This document shows positions 1 to 12,882 of a stretch of 64,000 nucleotides of DNA, one piece after another. The notes under the pieces are model-generated. The model saw only the letters and a list, made by a program, of their open reading frames with translations, was not told where the DNA came from and did no database searches. Source of the stretch: Couchioplanes caeruleus (GTDB lineage Bacteria > Actinomycetota > Actinomycetes > Mycobacteriales > Micromonosporaceae); the NCBI RefSeq assembly GCF_023499255.1, contig NZ_CP092183.1, positions 1,371,501 to 1,435,500 of the forward strand, in the 5' to 3' direction. Both the position numbers and the translations under genes were made by a program. Positions within the stretch are counted from its first letter, which is position 1, and each line of letters opens with the position of its first letter.

Positions 1-3
1 GGC

Positions 4-41
4 GACTGCGCCGCCGGGCGGTGACTGCGCCGCCGGGCGGT
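4..41. repeat. Tandem 19-nt direct repeat, two copies
   Basis: Two identical 19-nt units (4-22 and 23-41) lie side by side, each containing the GC-rich core CCGCCGGGCGG. They sit just downstream of the reverse-strand hydrolase stop. No gene is visible in 1-65. They may be part of a terminator or repeat tract that continues beyond the window. Confidence 0.8.
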
Positions 42-65
42 GACTCGGTTGGCGGCGGGACGACG

Positions 66-986
66 TCAGAGGTTGTCGCGGAGGTTGTTCGTGGCTGCGA
101 GTCGTCTTCTTGCCGACGCGTCGCCGTAGAGGGACCAGCGCAAGAAGTCGGTGGTGGTCGTCGTGACGCGGGCGAAGTCGGGACCGCTGGTGGTGACGTG
201 GCCGCCCTGGGGCAGGGTCAGCAGCGCCTTGGGCCGGGGCACCGCGTTGAAGGCTGCGAGGCCGTCGGCGTACTGGACGGTCTTGTCCAGCTTGCCGTGG
301 ACGAACAGCACCGGGAGTGGCGGGCCCTGGAAGGCGGCGGGCAGCAGTTGACGGCCGGCGAGCACCACGGCGGCGGTCAGCCTCTTGTCGCGGTTGCCGG
401 ACAGCATGCCCAGCGTGGTGACGCCGCCGCCCGAATGGCCGGCCGCGGCGACGTGTTCCTCGTCGAGGCGGTTCTCGAGCGGGTCGCCCCTCTTGCGGTT
501 GAGGGCGAGCACTTCGGTGAGCACGTACGAGGCGTCCGCCGGCTGATTGATCAGGTCGAGCACGGTGAAGTCGGCGGCTCCTCGGGACGTGTGCGGGTAC
601 GCGGCGCCGGCCACCACGAACCCTGCCCGCGCCCAGCGCCTCAGCAGGGACGCGTAGTCCTCGGGGCGGCTCGTCAGGCCATGGCTGAAGACGATCACCG
701 GGTACGGGCCGTCGCCGGTTGCCGGGTACCAGATCGTGGTCGGCAGCGGCCGGTCCTTGCCCCGGCTGAGCTTCAGTTTGCGTACGCGTACAGGAAGGGC
801 CTGATCCGGCGCTTCGGAGGCTGCGGGTTCAGGCGGAGCCGAGGAGGCGAGCTGCTGCCGGGCCGTGGGCGGCGTGCCGGCGCTGGGTGAGGCTGCCGGG
901 TGGCCGCCGTCATTCGCGGAGCAGGAGGTGAGCGCCATTGCGACCGCTGTCAACAACGCGGCGGTACGGCGGCTCATGACCTTCAT
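66..986 (-). CDS. Alpha/beta hydrolase lipoprotein (PAF-acetylhydrolase/dienelactone hydrolase type)
   Basis: A 306-residue exported serine hydrolase. The N-terminus is a lipoprotein signal peptide with lipobox ALTSC, Cys22 being the predicted lipidation site, followed by an Ala/Pro/Ser-rich linker to about residue 65. The fold shows the oxyanion strand VIVFSHG, the nucleophile elbow GHSGGG (Ser185) and a late GGH (His263) preceded by the strand PVLFVHG with its Asp. This matches the chlorophyllase/PAF-acetylhydrolase-like group acting on ester or acyl substrates at the outer membrane face. The true substrate cannot be told. It is transcribed away from the small membrane gene at 1215, so the 987-1214 gap is probably a divergent promoter region. 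Confidence 0.8.
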   Translation of the reverse strand: MKVMSRRTAALLTAVAMALTSCSANDGGHPAASPSAGTPPTARQQLASSAPPEPAASEAPDQALPVRVRKLKLSRGKDRPLPTTIWYPATGDGPYPVIVFSHGLTSRPEDYASLLRRWARAGFVVAGAAYPHTSRGAADFTVLDLINQPADASYVLTEVLALNRKRGDPLENRLDEEHVAAAGHSGGGVTTLGMLSGNRDKRLTAAVVLAGRQLLPAAFQGPPLPVLFVHGKLDKTVQYADGLAAFNAVPRPKALLTLPQGGHVTTSGPDFARVTTTTTDFLRWSLYGDASARRRLAATNNLRDNL

Positions 987-1214
987 TCTGCCCGGCCGCG
1001 CTCGCCGCTCGCCCGGCCGTCGAGATTGTGCTGCTCGTACGGTGCGTGGTGCCGTTCGGGTGGCGCCGGAGCAGGCGAATCGCCATCAACGGGGTAGGCC
1101 GGTCTCCGTGGACACTCCCACGGACGGGTGAAAATCTTCGGACGTCCGGGAACGCCCTGGTAGGTGCCGGGCACGGCCTGGCTGCACGGGTACGGCTTCG
1201 CTATGGTCGTGCGC

Positions 1215-1382
1215 ATGTCTGACAACAGCGTCGATCCGAGCGGCAACACCGAGGCCTTCCGCGCCTTCACGCACAGTGTTCCCGAGGAGCCCGCGCCGGC
1301 CTCGAAGACCCCGCTGATCATCGGGGCCGCCGTGGTCGCGGTCGTGCTCATCGCCGTCATCGCCTGGCTCGCGGTCGGCTGA
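1215..1382 (+). CDS. Small single-pass membrane protein, 55 aa
   Basis: A 55-residue protein with a polar N-terminal half (starting MSDNSVDPSGNTEAF) and one strongly hydrophobic C-terminal helix (IIGAAVVAVVLIAVIAWLAV) ending two residues before the stop, so it is likely tail-anchored. I chose ATG 1215 rather than an in-frame upstream start at 1164 because the residues before 1215 look non-coding and the MSDNS start is natural. No family is recognised. It stands alone between the divergent hydrolase and a repeat tract. Confidence 0.6.
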   Translation: MSDNSVDPSGNTEAFRAFTHSVPEEPAPASKTPLIIGAAVVAVVLIAVIAWLAVG

Positions 1383-1495
1383 CACACCACCCGGACGACG
1401 GCGTCGGGCCCGATGCGTGGGCCCGGCCGCGTCGCAGTGGTGCGGCCTGCGGTGCGGCGCCGCGTCGAAGGGCGGCCGACGGCCTGTCAGCCTCC

Positions 1496-1703
1496 CGGCC
1501 GCAGCGATCGCTGGCGTCGGCCCGGCTGCAGCGATTGGTGACGCCCGCCCGGCTGGGGCGTTGGGGGCGCCGGCCCGGCTGCAGCGATCGGTGGCGCCGG
1601 CCCGGCTGCAGCGATCGGTGGCGCCGGCCCGGGTGCAGCGCTTGGTCGCGCCGACCCGGGTGCAGCGCTTGGGAGCGTTCCGGCTGGGGCGTTGGTGGCA
1701 CTG
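1496..1703. repeat. 27-nt tandem repeat array, about 7 units
   Basis: Imperfect 27-nt units containing CCCGGCTGCAGCG run from about 1496 to 1703. The clearest copies are 1516-1542, 1569-1595, 1596-1622, 1623-1649 and 1650-1676, with a 26-nt variant at 1543-1568. The two central copies are identical. Because 27 is a multiple of 3, several frames on both strands stay open, but their translations are Arg-rich and resemble no protein. The 1383-1816 gap holds this array and nothing else I can support as a gene. Confidence 0.85.
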
Positions 1704-1816
1704 GCCGGGCAGCATGCGCCGGAGCGGGAAGGCCGCGTAGGCGGAAGGTCAGCCGACCCGGTACCGGGAACGCCGCCTTCGGGCGAGCGACCGGCGCCGG
1801 CGGCGTTGCGACGGCG

Positions 1817-3085
1817 TCAGCTGTCGCCGAGCGCCTGTCGGGTCTGCTGGGCGATCTCCAGCTCCTCGTCGGTCGGCACCACGCAGACCGTCACCGTCGA
1901 CCCGTCCGGCGAGATGATGCGGTCGCCCTTCGCGTTGCGGGCCGGGTCGATCTCGATGCCGAGCGAGGACAGGCCCGCCAAGGATGCCGCCCGCACCTCC
2001 GGTGAGTGTTCGCCCACGCCCGCCGTGAAGGCGATCGCGTCCGTCCTGCCGAGGAGCGCCATGTACGCGCCGACGTACTCCTTGATGCGGCGGCAGTAGA
2101 CGTCGAAGGCGAGGGTGGCTGCCGGGTCTCCTTCTTCGCGGCGGCGCTCGACCGTGCGCATGTCGTTGTCGCCGATGAGGCCCTGAAGGCCCGCTTGGCG
2201 GGTGAGGGAGCGTTCGATCTCGTCCACGGGCAGGCCCGCGACCCGGTGCAGGTGGAAGATCACCGTGGGGTCGATGTCGCCGCTGCGGGTGCCCATGACG
2301 AGCCCGGACTGGGGTGACATGCCCATCGAGGTGGCGATGCTGCGGCCGCCCTGGACGGCGGTGGCGCTGGCGCCGTTGCCCAGGTGCAGCGTGATGACAT
2401 TGGCATCCTCGGGGGACAGGCCGAGGAGCGCCGCGGTCTGGCGGGCCACGTACGCGTGTGACGTGCCGTGGAAGCCGTAGCGGCGGATCTGCCAGCGCTC
2501 CGCGAGGGCGGCGTCGATTGCGTACGAGACACCGGCCGGCGGGATGGTCTGGTGGAACGCCGTGTCGAAGACCGCGACCTGCGGGACGTCCGGCATCAGT
2601 TTGCGGGCCACCGCGATGCCGCTGAGCGCCGCGGGGTTGTGCAGGGGTGCGAGCGGGACGAGGCTCTCGACGGCCTCGACGAGTTTGTCGTCGATGATCG
2701 AGGCCGCGCTGAAGAGTGGGCCGCCGTGGACGACGCGGTGGCCGACGGCGCCCAGGCCGGTGAGGTCGACGGACTCCATCACCCGCTGCAGGGCAGCCGT
2801 GTGGTCGGCCGCGTCGCCGTCCGGCTCGCCGATCCGCTCGATGAGGCCCTTCGCCAGGGTGCGCGGACCGCCCTCGGACCTCCCGGCAACGGACCCGGAA
2901 GCAGCCCCGGCGGAACCCGAGGAGGACCCGGTGGAGCTGGAGGAAGCCTCGGTGGAGGACCCGGCCGAGCCGGAGGAAGCCTCGGTGGAGGACCCGGCGG
3001 AGCCGGAGGAGGGAGCGGGGGACGGGTCGTCGAAGAGCCGGTACTTGACCGACGAGGACCCGCAGTTCAGGACCAGAATTTTCAT
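1817..3085 (-). CDS. ackA: Acetate kinase with Ser/Gly-rich insertion
   Basis: A 422-residue acetate kinase that interconverts acetyl phosphate + ADP with acetate + ATP. It starts MKILVLNCGSSSVKYRLFDD and keeps the family signatures YGFHGTSHAYV, HLGNGAS, the FDTAFHQT loop and GDIDPT. The ATG overlaps the pta stop by 4 bases (ATGA), so the two genes are translationally coupled. It is about 20 residues longer than usual because residues ~20-67, between the first strand pair and the normal continuation TLAKGLIERIGE, are a Ser/Gly/Ala/Thr low-complexity stretch of repeated SSTEASSGSAG. The loop replaces a short turn and should not touch the active site, but it is unusual. Confidence 0.95.
   Translation of the reverse strand: MKILVLNCGSSSVKYRLFDDPSPAPSSGSAGSSTEASSGSAGSSTEASSSSTGSSSGSAGAASGSVAGRSEGGPRTLAKGLIERIGEPDGDAADHTAALQRVMESVDLTGLGAVGHRVVHGGPLFSAASIIDDKLVEAVESLVPLAPLHNPAALSGIAVARKLMPDVPQVAVFDTAFHQTIPPAGVSYAIDAALAERWQIRRYGFHGTSHAYVARQTAALLGLSPEDANVITLHLGNGASATAVQGGRSIATSMGMSPQSGLVMGTRSGDIDPTVIFHLHRVAGLPVDEIERSLTRQAGLQGLIGDNDMRTVERRREEGDPAATLAFDVYCRRIKEYVGAYMALLGRTDAIAFTAGVGEHSPEVRAASLAGLSSLGIEIDPARNAKGDRIISPDGSTVTVCVVPTDEELEIAQQTRQALGDS
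2881..3025. repeat. In-frame 33-nt repeat inside ackA
   Basis: Degenerate GGA/CCG-rich repetition encodes the Ser/Gly insert of acetate kinase. Two 33-nt units (about 2939-2971 and 2972-3004) are nearly identical and encode SSTEASSGSAG; flanking sequence is a decayed version. A period of 33 keeps the reading frame, so copy-number change would lengthen or shorten the loop without breaking the enzyme. Confidence 0.75.
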
Positions 3086-5145
3086 GAGTGCGCCTGGATC
3101 GCCGTGATCGCCACCGTGTTGACGATGTCCTTGATGGTCGCGCCGCGGGAGAGGTCGTTGACCGGGCGGCGCAGGCCCTGCATGACGGGGCCCACCGCGA
3201 CCGCGTTGGCCGAGCGCTGGACCGCCTTGTACGTGTTGTTGCCCGTGTTCAGGTCGGGGAAGACGAACACCGTCGCCTTGCCCGCCACCTGGCTGTCGGG
3301 CAGCTTGGTGGCCGCGACGGCCGGGTCGATGGCTGCGTCGTACTGGATGGGGCCCTCCACGGGTAGGTCGGGACGGCGTTCGCGGACCAGGGCCGTTGCG
3401 GCCGCCACCTTCTCCACGTCGGCGCCCGCGCCGGAGCTGCCCGTGGAATAGGAGAGCATCGCCACCCGGGGTTCGATGCCGAAGGCGGCCGCGGTGGTGG
3501 CTGACGACAGGGCGATGTCGGCGAGCTGGGCGGCGTCCGGGTCCGGGTTGACGGCGCAGTCGCCGTACACGAGGACGCGGTCGGCCAGCAGCATGAAGAA
3601 GACGCTCGAGGCCACCGAGACCTCCGGGACCGTCTTGATGATCTCGAAGGCGGGGCGGATGGTGGCGGCGGTGGTGTGGGTGGCGCCGGAGACCATGCCG
3701 TCGGCGAGGCCCGCGGCGACCATCATCGTGCCGAAGTAGTTGACGTCGCGGACCACGTCGTACGCCAGGTCGAGCGTGACGGCCTTGTGCTTGCGGAGCT
3801 CCGCATACTGCTTGGCGAAGTCGTCGCGCCATTCGCTCGTGGCCGGGTCGACGAGCTGGGCGGCGCCGATGTCGACGCCCACCTCGCGGGCGCGCCGGGT
3901 GATCTCGGCCGGGTCGCCGAGCAGGGTGAGGCCGGCGACTCCCCGGCGCAGCAGCGTCTCGGTGGCGCGCAGGATGCGCTCGTCGGTGCCCTCCGGCAGC
4001 ACGAGCCGGCGGCGGTCCGCGCGGGCCCGGTCGATCAGGTCGTTCTCGAACATCAGCGGGGTCACGCGGCTGGACCGGGTGACGTCGAGCCGGCGGTTGA
4101 GCTCGGCGGTGTCGACGTGCTTCTCGAACGCCCCGAGCGCCGCCTCGACCTTGCGCGGTGTGGCGGGACTGAGCTTCGCCTCGATGCGGCCGGCGGCGTT
4201 GATCGTGTGGTAGCTGTCGGACGGCACCACCAGCATGGCAAGTCCCGTGTAGAGCCGTTCGATGACGCGGACGGCCCGCGGGTCGGGGAACTCGCCGATG
4301 GTGAGCACCAGGCCGGCCAGGGTGACGTTGCCCGCGGCGTGCGCGGCGCTGGCCGCCACCAGCAGGTCGGCGCGGTCGCCGGGGGTGATCAGCAGGGCCC
4401 CGTCGGTGAGGTGGTCGAGCACGGCCGGGACGTGCGCCGCCCCGACGACGAAGTCGAGGACGTCACGGTCGAGCGCGGCCTCGCCGCCGGTCACGACGGT
4501 CGCGTCCAGGGCCGCCGCCACCTCGGCGACGGTCGGCGCCGCCACGGCGGGCACCTCCGGGATCGCCCACACCGGCACGGGCAGGCCGCCGGGCGCGGCG
4601 ATGCCCTCCGGGACCCGGTTGGCGATCACGGCGAGAACGGTCGCGCTCAGATCGACGAGCGAGTGGTACGCCGAGCGCACCGCCGCCCCCAGATCCCCGC
4701 GACCCTGGCCGCTGACGACGGGCACGACCACGCTGCCGAACTCGTTGGCGAGGCGCGCGTTGAACGCCAGCTCCCGGGGCAGCTCGTCGCCGTGCTCGTC
4801 CTGGGCGTCGGCGAAGTCGCTGCCGATCACGATCACCGACGCGCACTGCCGCTCGACCTCGCGGTAGCGCTCGACGATGCGGGTGATCAGCTCCTCCCGC
4901 CGCCCGTCGGCGACCAGGGCGGAGGCCTCGGCTGCGGTCACCCCGTAGGAGTCGTCGTAGCCCGCGACGAGCGGGTATCGGCTGGTCAGCAGCGTCAGCA
5001 GCGGATCGTCGCCGGTGCCGGCCACCAGCGGCCGGAACACGCCGATGCGCGCGACCTGACGGGACAGGAGCTCGACGAGCCCGAGGGCGACGGTTCCTTT
5101 GCCGACGCCGGGTCCGAGCCCGGCGACGTAGACGCTGCTTGCCAC
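3082..5145 (-). CDS. pta: Phosphate acetyltransferase
   Basis: A 687-residue phosphotransacetylase of the long type, which converts acetyl-CoA + Pi to acetyl phosphate. The N-terminal part is an ATPase-like domain (SSVYVAGLGPGVGKGTVALG, a P-loop-like motif), followed by a DRTGG-like middle region, and from about residue 360 the catalytic PTA domain (TPLMFENDLIDRARADRRR... SGATHTTAATIRPAF... GSGAGADVEKV). I chose GTG 5145 because TTGAGG lies about 5 nt upstream; an in-frame ATG at 5205 would add 20 residues that do not look conserved. It is the first gene of the pta-ackA operon. Confidence 0.93.
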   Translation of the reverse strand: MASSVYVAGLGPGVGKGTVALGLVELLSRQVARIGVFRPLVAGTGDDPLLTLLTSRYPLVAGYDDSYGVTAAEASALVADGRREELITRIVERYREVERQCASVIVIGSDFADAQDEHGDELPRELAFNARLANEFGSVVVPVVSGQGRGDLGAAVRSAYHSLVDLSATVLAVIANRVPEGIAAPGGLPVPVWAIPEVPAVAAPTVAEVAAALDATVVTGGEAALDRDVLDFVVGAAHVPAVLDHLTDGALLITPGDRADLLVAASAAHAAGNVTLAGLVLTIGEFPDPRAVRVIERLYTGLAMLVVPSDSYHTINAAGRIEAKLSPATPRKVEAALGAFEKHVDTAELNRRLDVTRSSRVTPLMFENDLIDRARADRRRLVLPEGTDERILRATETLLRRGVAGLTLLGDPAEITRRAREVGVDIGAAQLVDPATSEWRDDFAKQYAELRKHKAVTLDLAYDVVRDVNYFGTMMVAAGLADGMVSGATHTTAATIRPAFEIIKTVPEVSVASSVFFMLLADRVLVYGDCAVNPDPDAAQLADIALSSATTAAAFGIEPRVAMLSYSTGSSGAGADVEKVAAATALVRERRPDLPVEGPIQYDAAIDPAVAATKLPDSQVAGKATVFVFPDLNTGNNTYKAVQRSANAVAVGPVMQGLRRPVNDLSRGATIKDIVNTVAITAIQAHS

Positions 5146-5260
5146 AAGCCTCAACCTACCGGCCCGGCGTTGATCGCGCCGGGGGTCGCCCGACCCTGTG
5201 GACAAGGGCCAAAGACCCCAGTCGCCCGCCCCTCGAAGGAAGGCGCGGCGGCGCCACGGG

Positions 5261-5996
5261 TCAGGTCAGGGCGCGTAGATAGCCCTGCGGATGCGCCAGG
5301 AAGCGCCGCCAGTGGCCGACGATCTCGAGCTCCTCCCAGGTGGTGCGGCGGATGCCGGACGGCCCCAGCTCCAGGATGGTCGCGCCGGGCAGGGCGGTGA
5401 GAATCGGGGAGTGGGTGGCGACCACGACCTGGGCGCCGTCGGCCCGCAGCGCCTCGAGCCGCGCCAGCAGGCCCAGCGTCGACGTGAACGACAGCGGCGC
5501 CTCGGGCTCATCCATCAGGTAGAAGCCGAAACCGTTGAACTTGCGGGCGAGCAGTTCGAGGAAGCCCTCGCCGTGGCTGCGGTCGTGCAGGTCGCCGTCC
5601 GGCGACCCTGGCAGGTTCTCCAGGTACGTGTACAGCCCGTGCATCGTCTCGGCGCGCAGGAAGTACGCGTTCGCGCGCCGCCCGGGCGTACGGACCACCT
5701 TGAGCGCCGCGCCCAGCGGGGACTCGCTGGCCCGGCTGCTGTGCCGGGCGTTGCGCGACCCGCCCTCCGGGTTGAGCCCGTGCGCGGCGGCCAGCGCCTC
5801 GATCAGCGTCGACTTGCCGGACCCGTTCTCGCCGACCAGGAACGTCACGCCGGGCCGGGATGTTCAGCCCGTGCTCGAGGACGGCGGCCACCGCGGGGAT
5901 CGTCGCCCACCAGGCATTCCGGCCGACCTCGGCCGCGGGGTCGAGCTCGATCCGGCGTACGGGACGGTCGGGCAGGGGCCCCGTCCTAGTCCTCAT
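5261..5996 (-). CDS. AAA family ATPase (COG3910-like), frameshifted
   Basis: Two overlapping reverse-strand frames together encode one ABC/SMC-like ATPase of about 244 residues. The first frame (from ATG 5996) gives the N-terminus MRTRTGPLPDRPVRRIELD and AVLEHGLNIP. The second gives VTFLVGENGSGKSTLIEA (Walker A), a Walker B-like LMDEPEAPLS and the ATHSPIL switch. Deleting one G around 5855-5870 would restore the expected IPPGVTFLVGENGSGKST. The break may be a sequencing or assembly error or a real lesion; if real, translation from 5848 would yield a 195-aa form starting just before the Walker A motif. The start overlaps the DUF6104 gene by 11 bases. The cellular role of this family is not known to me. 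Confidence 0.7.
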
Positions 5997-6165
5997 CGTC
6001 CTCGTCGGCGCGGGCCAGCCAGGTGGCGAACCGCTCGATCGGGGTCTCGAACTCCGGGTGGACGTCGACGAACGTGCGCAGCTGCTCGGCGACCCACTCC
6101 AGCGTCACCGACTCCTCGCCACGCCGCTCGACCAGTTCCTCGATACCGCGATCGGTGAAGTACAT
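5986..6165 (-). CDS. DUF6104-type small conserved protein
   Basis: A 59-residue soluble acidic protein starting MYFTDRGIEELVERRGEE and ending in the acidic tail ADEDDED. The sequence matches my memory of the actinobacterial DUF6104 family, which often lies beside kgd as here. I chose ATG 6165 because upstream in-frame residues are low-complexity and Arg-rich. It overlaps the following ATPase gene by 11 bases, suggesting co-transcription. The function is unknown. Confidence 0.75.
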   Translation of the reverse strand: MYFTDRGIEELVERRGEESVTLEWVAEQLRTFVDVHPEFETPIERFATWLARADEDDED

Positions 6166-6248
6166 GCCGCCGATCCTAGGACCTGCCCCGATCGCCCCCG
6201 GGCCGGCCCGGCGCGCAGTGAGGGCGCACGCGCAGCGGGCCGCGTCGC

Positions 6249-6312
6249 GCCGGGAGCGCAGCGCGGTGGGAGCGCAGCGCGGTGGGAGCGCAGCGCGGTG
6301 GGAGAGCAGCGG
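6249..6312. repeat. 16-nt tandem repeat, about four copies
   Basis: GGTGGGAGCGCAGCGC-type units follow each other at 6265-6280 and 6281-6296, with a partial copy before and a variant (GGTGGGAGAGCAGCGG) after. They fill part of the 6166-6432 gap between kgd and the DUF6104 gene, where I see no gene. Confidence 0.75.
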
Positions 6313-6384
6313 CGGCCGCGGCGGCCACGAAGAGCGGGCCGCGCGGCCCACCGGCCCACGCCGGATGCGGCCGAGACCCGGACG

Positions 6385-6420
6385 CGGCAGCGCCCCGCCG
6401 CGAACGACGGGGCGCTGCCG
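6385..6420 (-). terminator. Hairpin terminator of kgd
   Basis: A perfect 13-bp stem (6385-6397 with 6408-6420, arm CGGCAGCGCCCCG) closes a 10-nt loop 12 bases beyond the kgd stop. There is no T-tract, as is common in high-GC actinobacteria. Confidence 0.7.
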
Positions 6421-6432
6421 GAGAGGTGCGGG

Positions 6433-10200
<3,768 letters not shown>

Positions 10201-10255
10201 GTTGTCAGCACGCGACGTTCGTCACAGGGACGAAGGACGAAGGATTCGGCGTCAA

Positions 10256-10281
10256 GGCTACGCCGTGACAATCGCGTAGCC
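10256..10281. promoter_or_regulatory. Perfect 8+8 palindrome upstream of kgd
   Basis: GGCTACGC (10256-10263) and its exact complement GCGTAGCC (10274-10281) flank 10 bases, 56-81 nt upstream of the kgd ATG. The spacing suits a dimeric repressor or activator site, or a short 5'-UTR hairpin. No protein partner can be named. The gap 10201-10346 contains nothing else clear. Confidence 0.45.
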
Positions 10282-10346
10282 ATGCGCACGTCCGGACTGT
10301 GACCAACGGCTGAGGTGGAAGAGGGACATGGGGCCTGCCCGATACG

Positions 10347-11173
10347 TCAGGTGATGTCCCGTTTCTTCGTGAGCCAGGTGCCGAGCACGCCGGCGAGCGC
10401 CGCATACCCCACCAGCACCAGGGCGCCGACCCATCGGGGCGGGTTACCGGGCAGCTCGGTGCCGGAGATCATGAGCTGGGAGGCGAGCGGCGGCACGAGC
10501 ACCTGCAGCTTGCCGAACCAGTCGCCGATCTTCGGCGTGAGCAGCGCGAAGATCGTCGCGGCGCCCAGGTAGCCGATCACGTACACGGTGCTGAGCGTGA
10601 TGGTCGCGCCGATCTGGCTGCGGATGAGCACACCCGCGCCGACGCCGACGACCGCCCACAGCGCGTACGCGAGCGCGTTGAGCCCGATCGCCCGCCACAC
10701 CGCGGGCTCACCCAACTGCGTCCCGACGTTGAGCGCGTTGAGGATGAACGGCGCGAGCACCAGGTTGAGCAGCGTGGTGATCAGCCAGAAGACCAGGCCG
10801 AGGATCACCGAGGCGACCAGCTTGGCCACGATCACCGCCTCGCGGCGCGGCGTCACCAGGAACGTGGTGGTCGCGGTCTGGTGGAAGAACTCATTGGTCA
10901 CCACGATCGCGGCGAGCAGCATGACCACCAGGACGCCGAAGAACTGCCCGCTGGTGTAGAGGTTGCTGGCGACGTTGACCGACTCGGAGGCCACCCGGAC
11001 CTGCTCGGCCTGGTCGGCGTCGAGCCCCGCCTCGGCCGGGTCGAGGTTCAGCGTGGCGTTGGCGCTGACCCAGTTGACCAGCAGCGTCAGCGCCCACAGC
11101 GGCAGCGCGATGAGGCCGAAGACCCACCACGTGCTGGTCGTACGGATCTTGAGCAGCTCGGCCCGGACCAGGT

Positions 11174-11177
<4 letters not shown>
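10347..11177 (-). CDS. ABC transporter permease (ABC-2 type)
   Basis: A 276-residue integral membrane protein with about six hydrophobic segments, one pair at the N-terminus flanking a large extracellular loop and the rest in the C-terminal half. This is the usual layout of ABC-2 permeases. It starts MNLVRAELLKIRTTSTWW, a typical family beginning, and contains the conserved cytoplasmic segment HQTATTTFLVTPRREAVI. The ATG overlaps the stop of the ATPase gene by 4 bases, so the two form an exporter. The substrate (drug, peptide or lipid) cannot be inferred. Confidence 0.88.
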
Positions 11178-12091
<914 letters not shown>

Positions 12092-12123
12092 CGCTCACTC
12101 CTGTCCTTCGGTGGGGCCTCAAC

Positions 12124-12774
12124 CTACCTGTTCAGCGCCACCCATGTGGCCCTGGCGCGCGCCAGCGGCGAGCCGTCGGGCGCGTACACCGCCGAGTCGA
12201 CGACGGCCTTGCGTCCCTCGGTGGTCACCGGGGCCCCGACGACGACGCATTCCGTGCCCGCGGCGGGCAGCGCATCCACCGCCGCCGCGATCCGGCCGAG
12301 CAGGTGGACGCGGCCGGTCTGCAGCGCCGTCCAGCCGCCGGGACAGTCCAGCGCCGCCCACACGGTCTCGAAGGTGACGTCCGGCGGGACGGTCCAGGTG
12401 GCCGCCATCCGGCCGTCCGGCAGCGGGCCGGGAAAGATCCGCAGGCCGTCGGCGCGATCCGGGCCGCAGACGTAGCAGCCGCGGAAGGGGTGCTCGGTCA
12501 GTCCCGGGTAAGGCCCCGCGTCCGCCGGGGCGGCCGGCGGTGTGCCCGGGCCCGCGTCGGCCCCCGCGACGACCTCGGCCACCAGCGTGCCGGCGGGATC
12601 GAGGACCCTGCCGCCGGCCACCGTCAACGCCGTCTCCAGCGGCGGCGGCACCCGCAGGGTGACCTGGAACGGGTCGCGGCCGGTCACCGCGCCCGCCGCG
12701 GCGGCGAACGCGCCGGCGGACCAGCCACCGTTGCCGGAGCCGGGCGGGCCGTTGAAACGGGCGGGGATCAGCAT
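12124..12774 (-). CDS. Hotdog-fold-like conserved hypothetical protein
   Basis: A 216-residue soluble protein starting MLIPARFNGPPGSGNGGWSA. The segment HPFRGCYVCGPDRADGLRIF followed by DVTFETVWAALDCPGGW resembles the actinobacterial thioesterase-superfamily (hotdog-like) proteins of about 200-220 residues. An active thioesterase cannot be claimed from this alone. It diverges from the N-acyltransferase gene at 12883, so the 109-bp gap should contain both promoters. Confidence 0.6.
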   Translation of the reverse strand: MLIPARFNGPPGSGNGGWSAGAFAAAAGAVTGRDPFQVTLRVPPPLETALTVAGGRVLDPAGTLVAEVVAGADAGPGTPPAAPADAGPYPGLTEHPFRGCYVCGPDRADGLRIFPGPLPDGRMAATWTVPPDVTFETVWAALDCPGGWTALQTGRVHLLGRIAAAVDALPAAGTECVVVGAPVTTEGRKAVVDSAVYAPDGSPLARARATWVALNR

Positions 12775-12882
12775 GCCGGGAACCCTCTCACGGGGGTGCG
12801 ACACAAAGGCGTTCACCCACCGGACATCCGGGTTCACCCGCGACGCCACGCCGTCGGCAATCGCGGGCCTTACACAGTTCCC

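Noticed and set aside
1086..1715. Arg/Cys-rich - strand frame across the 27-nt repeats
   Set aside because: Translation is an artefact of a repeat period divisible by three and runs antisense through the small membrane gene.
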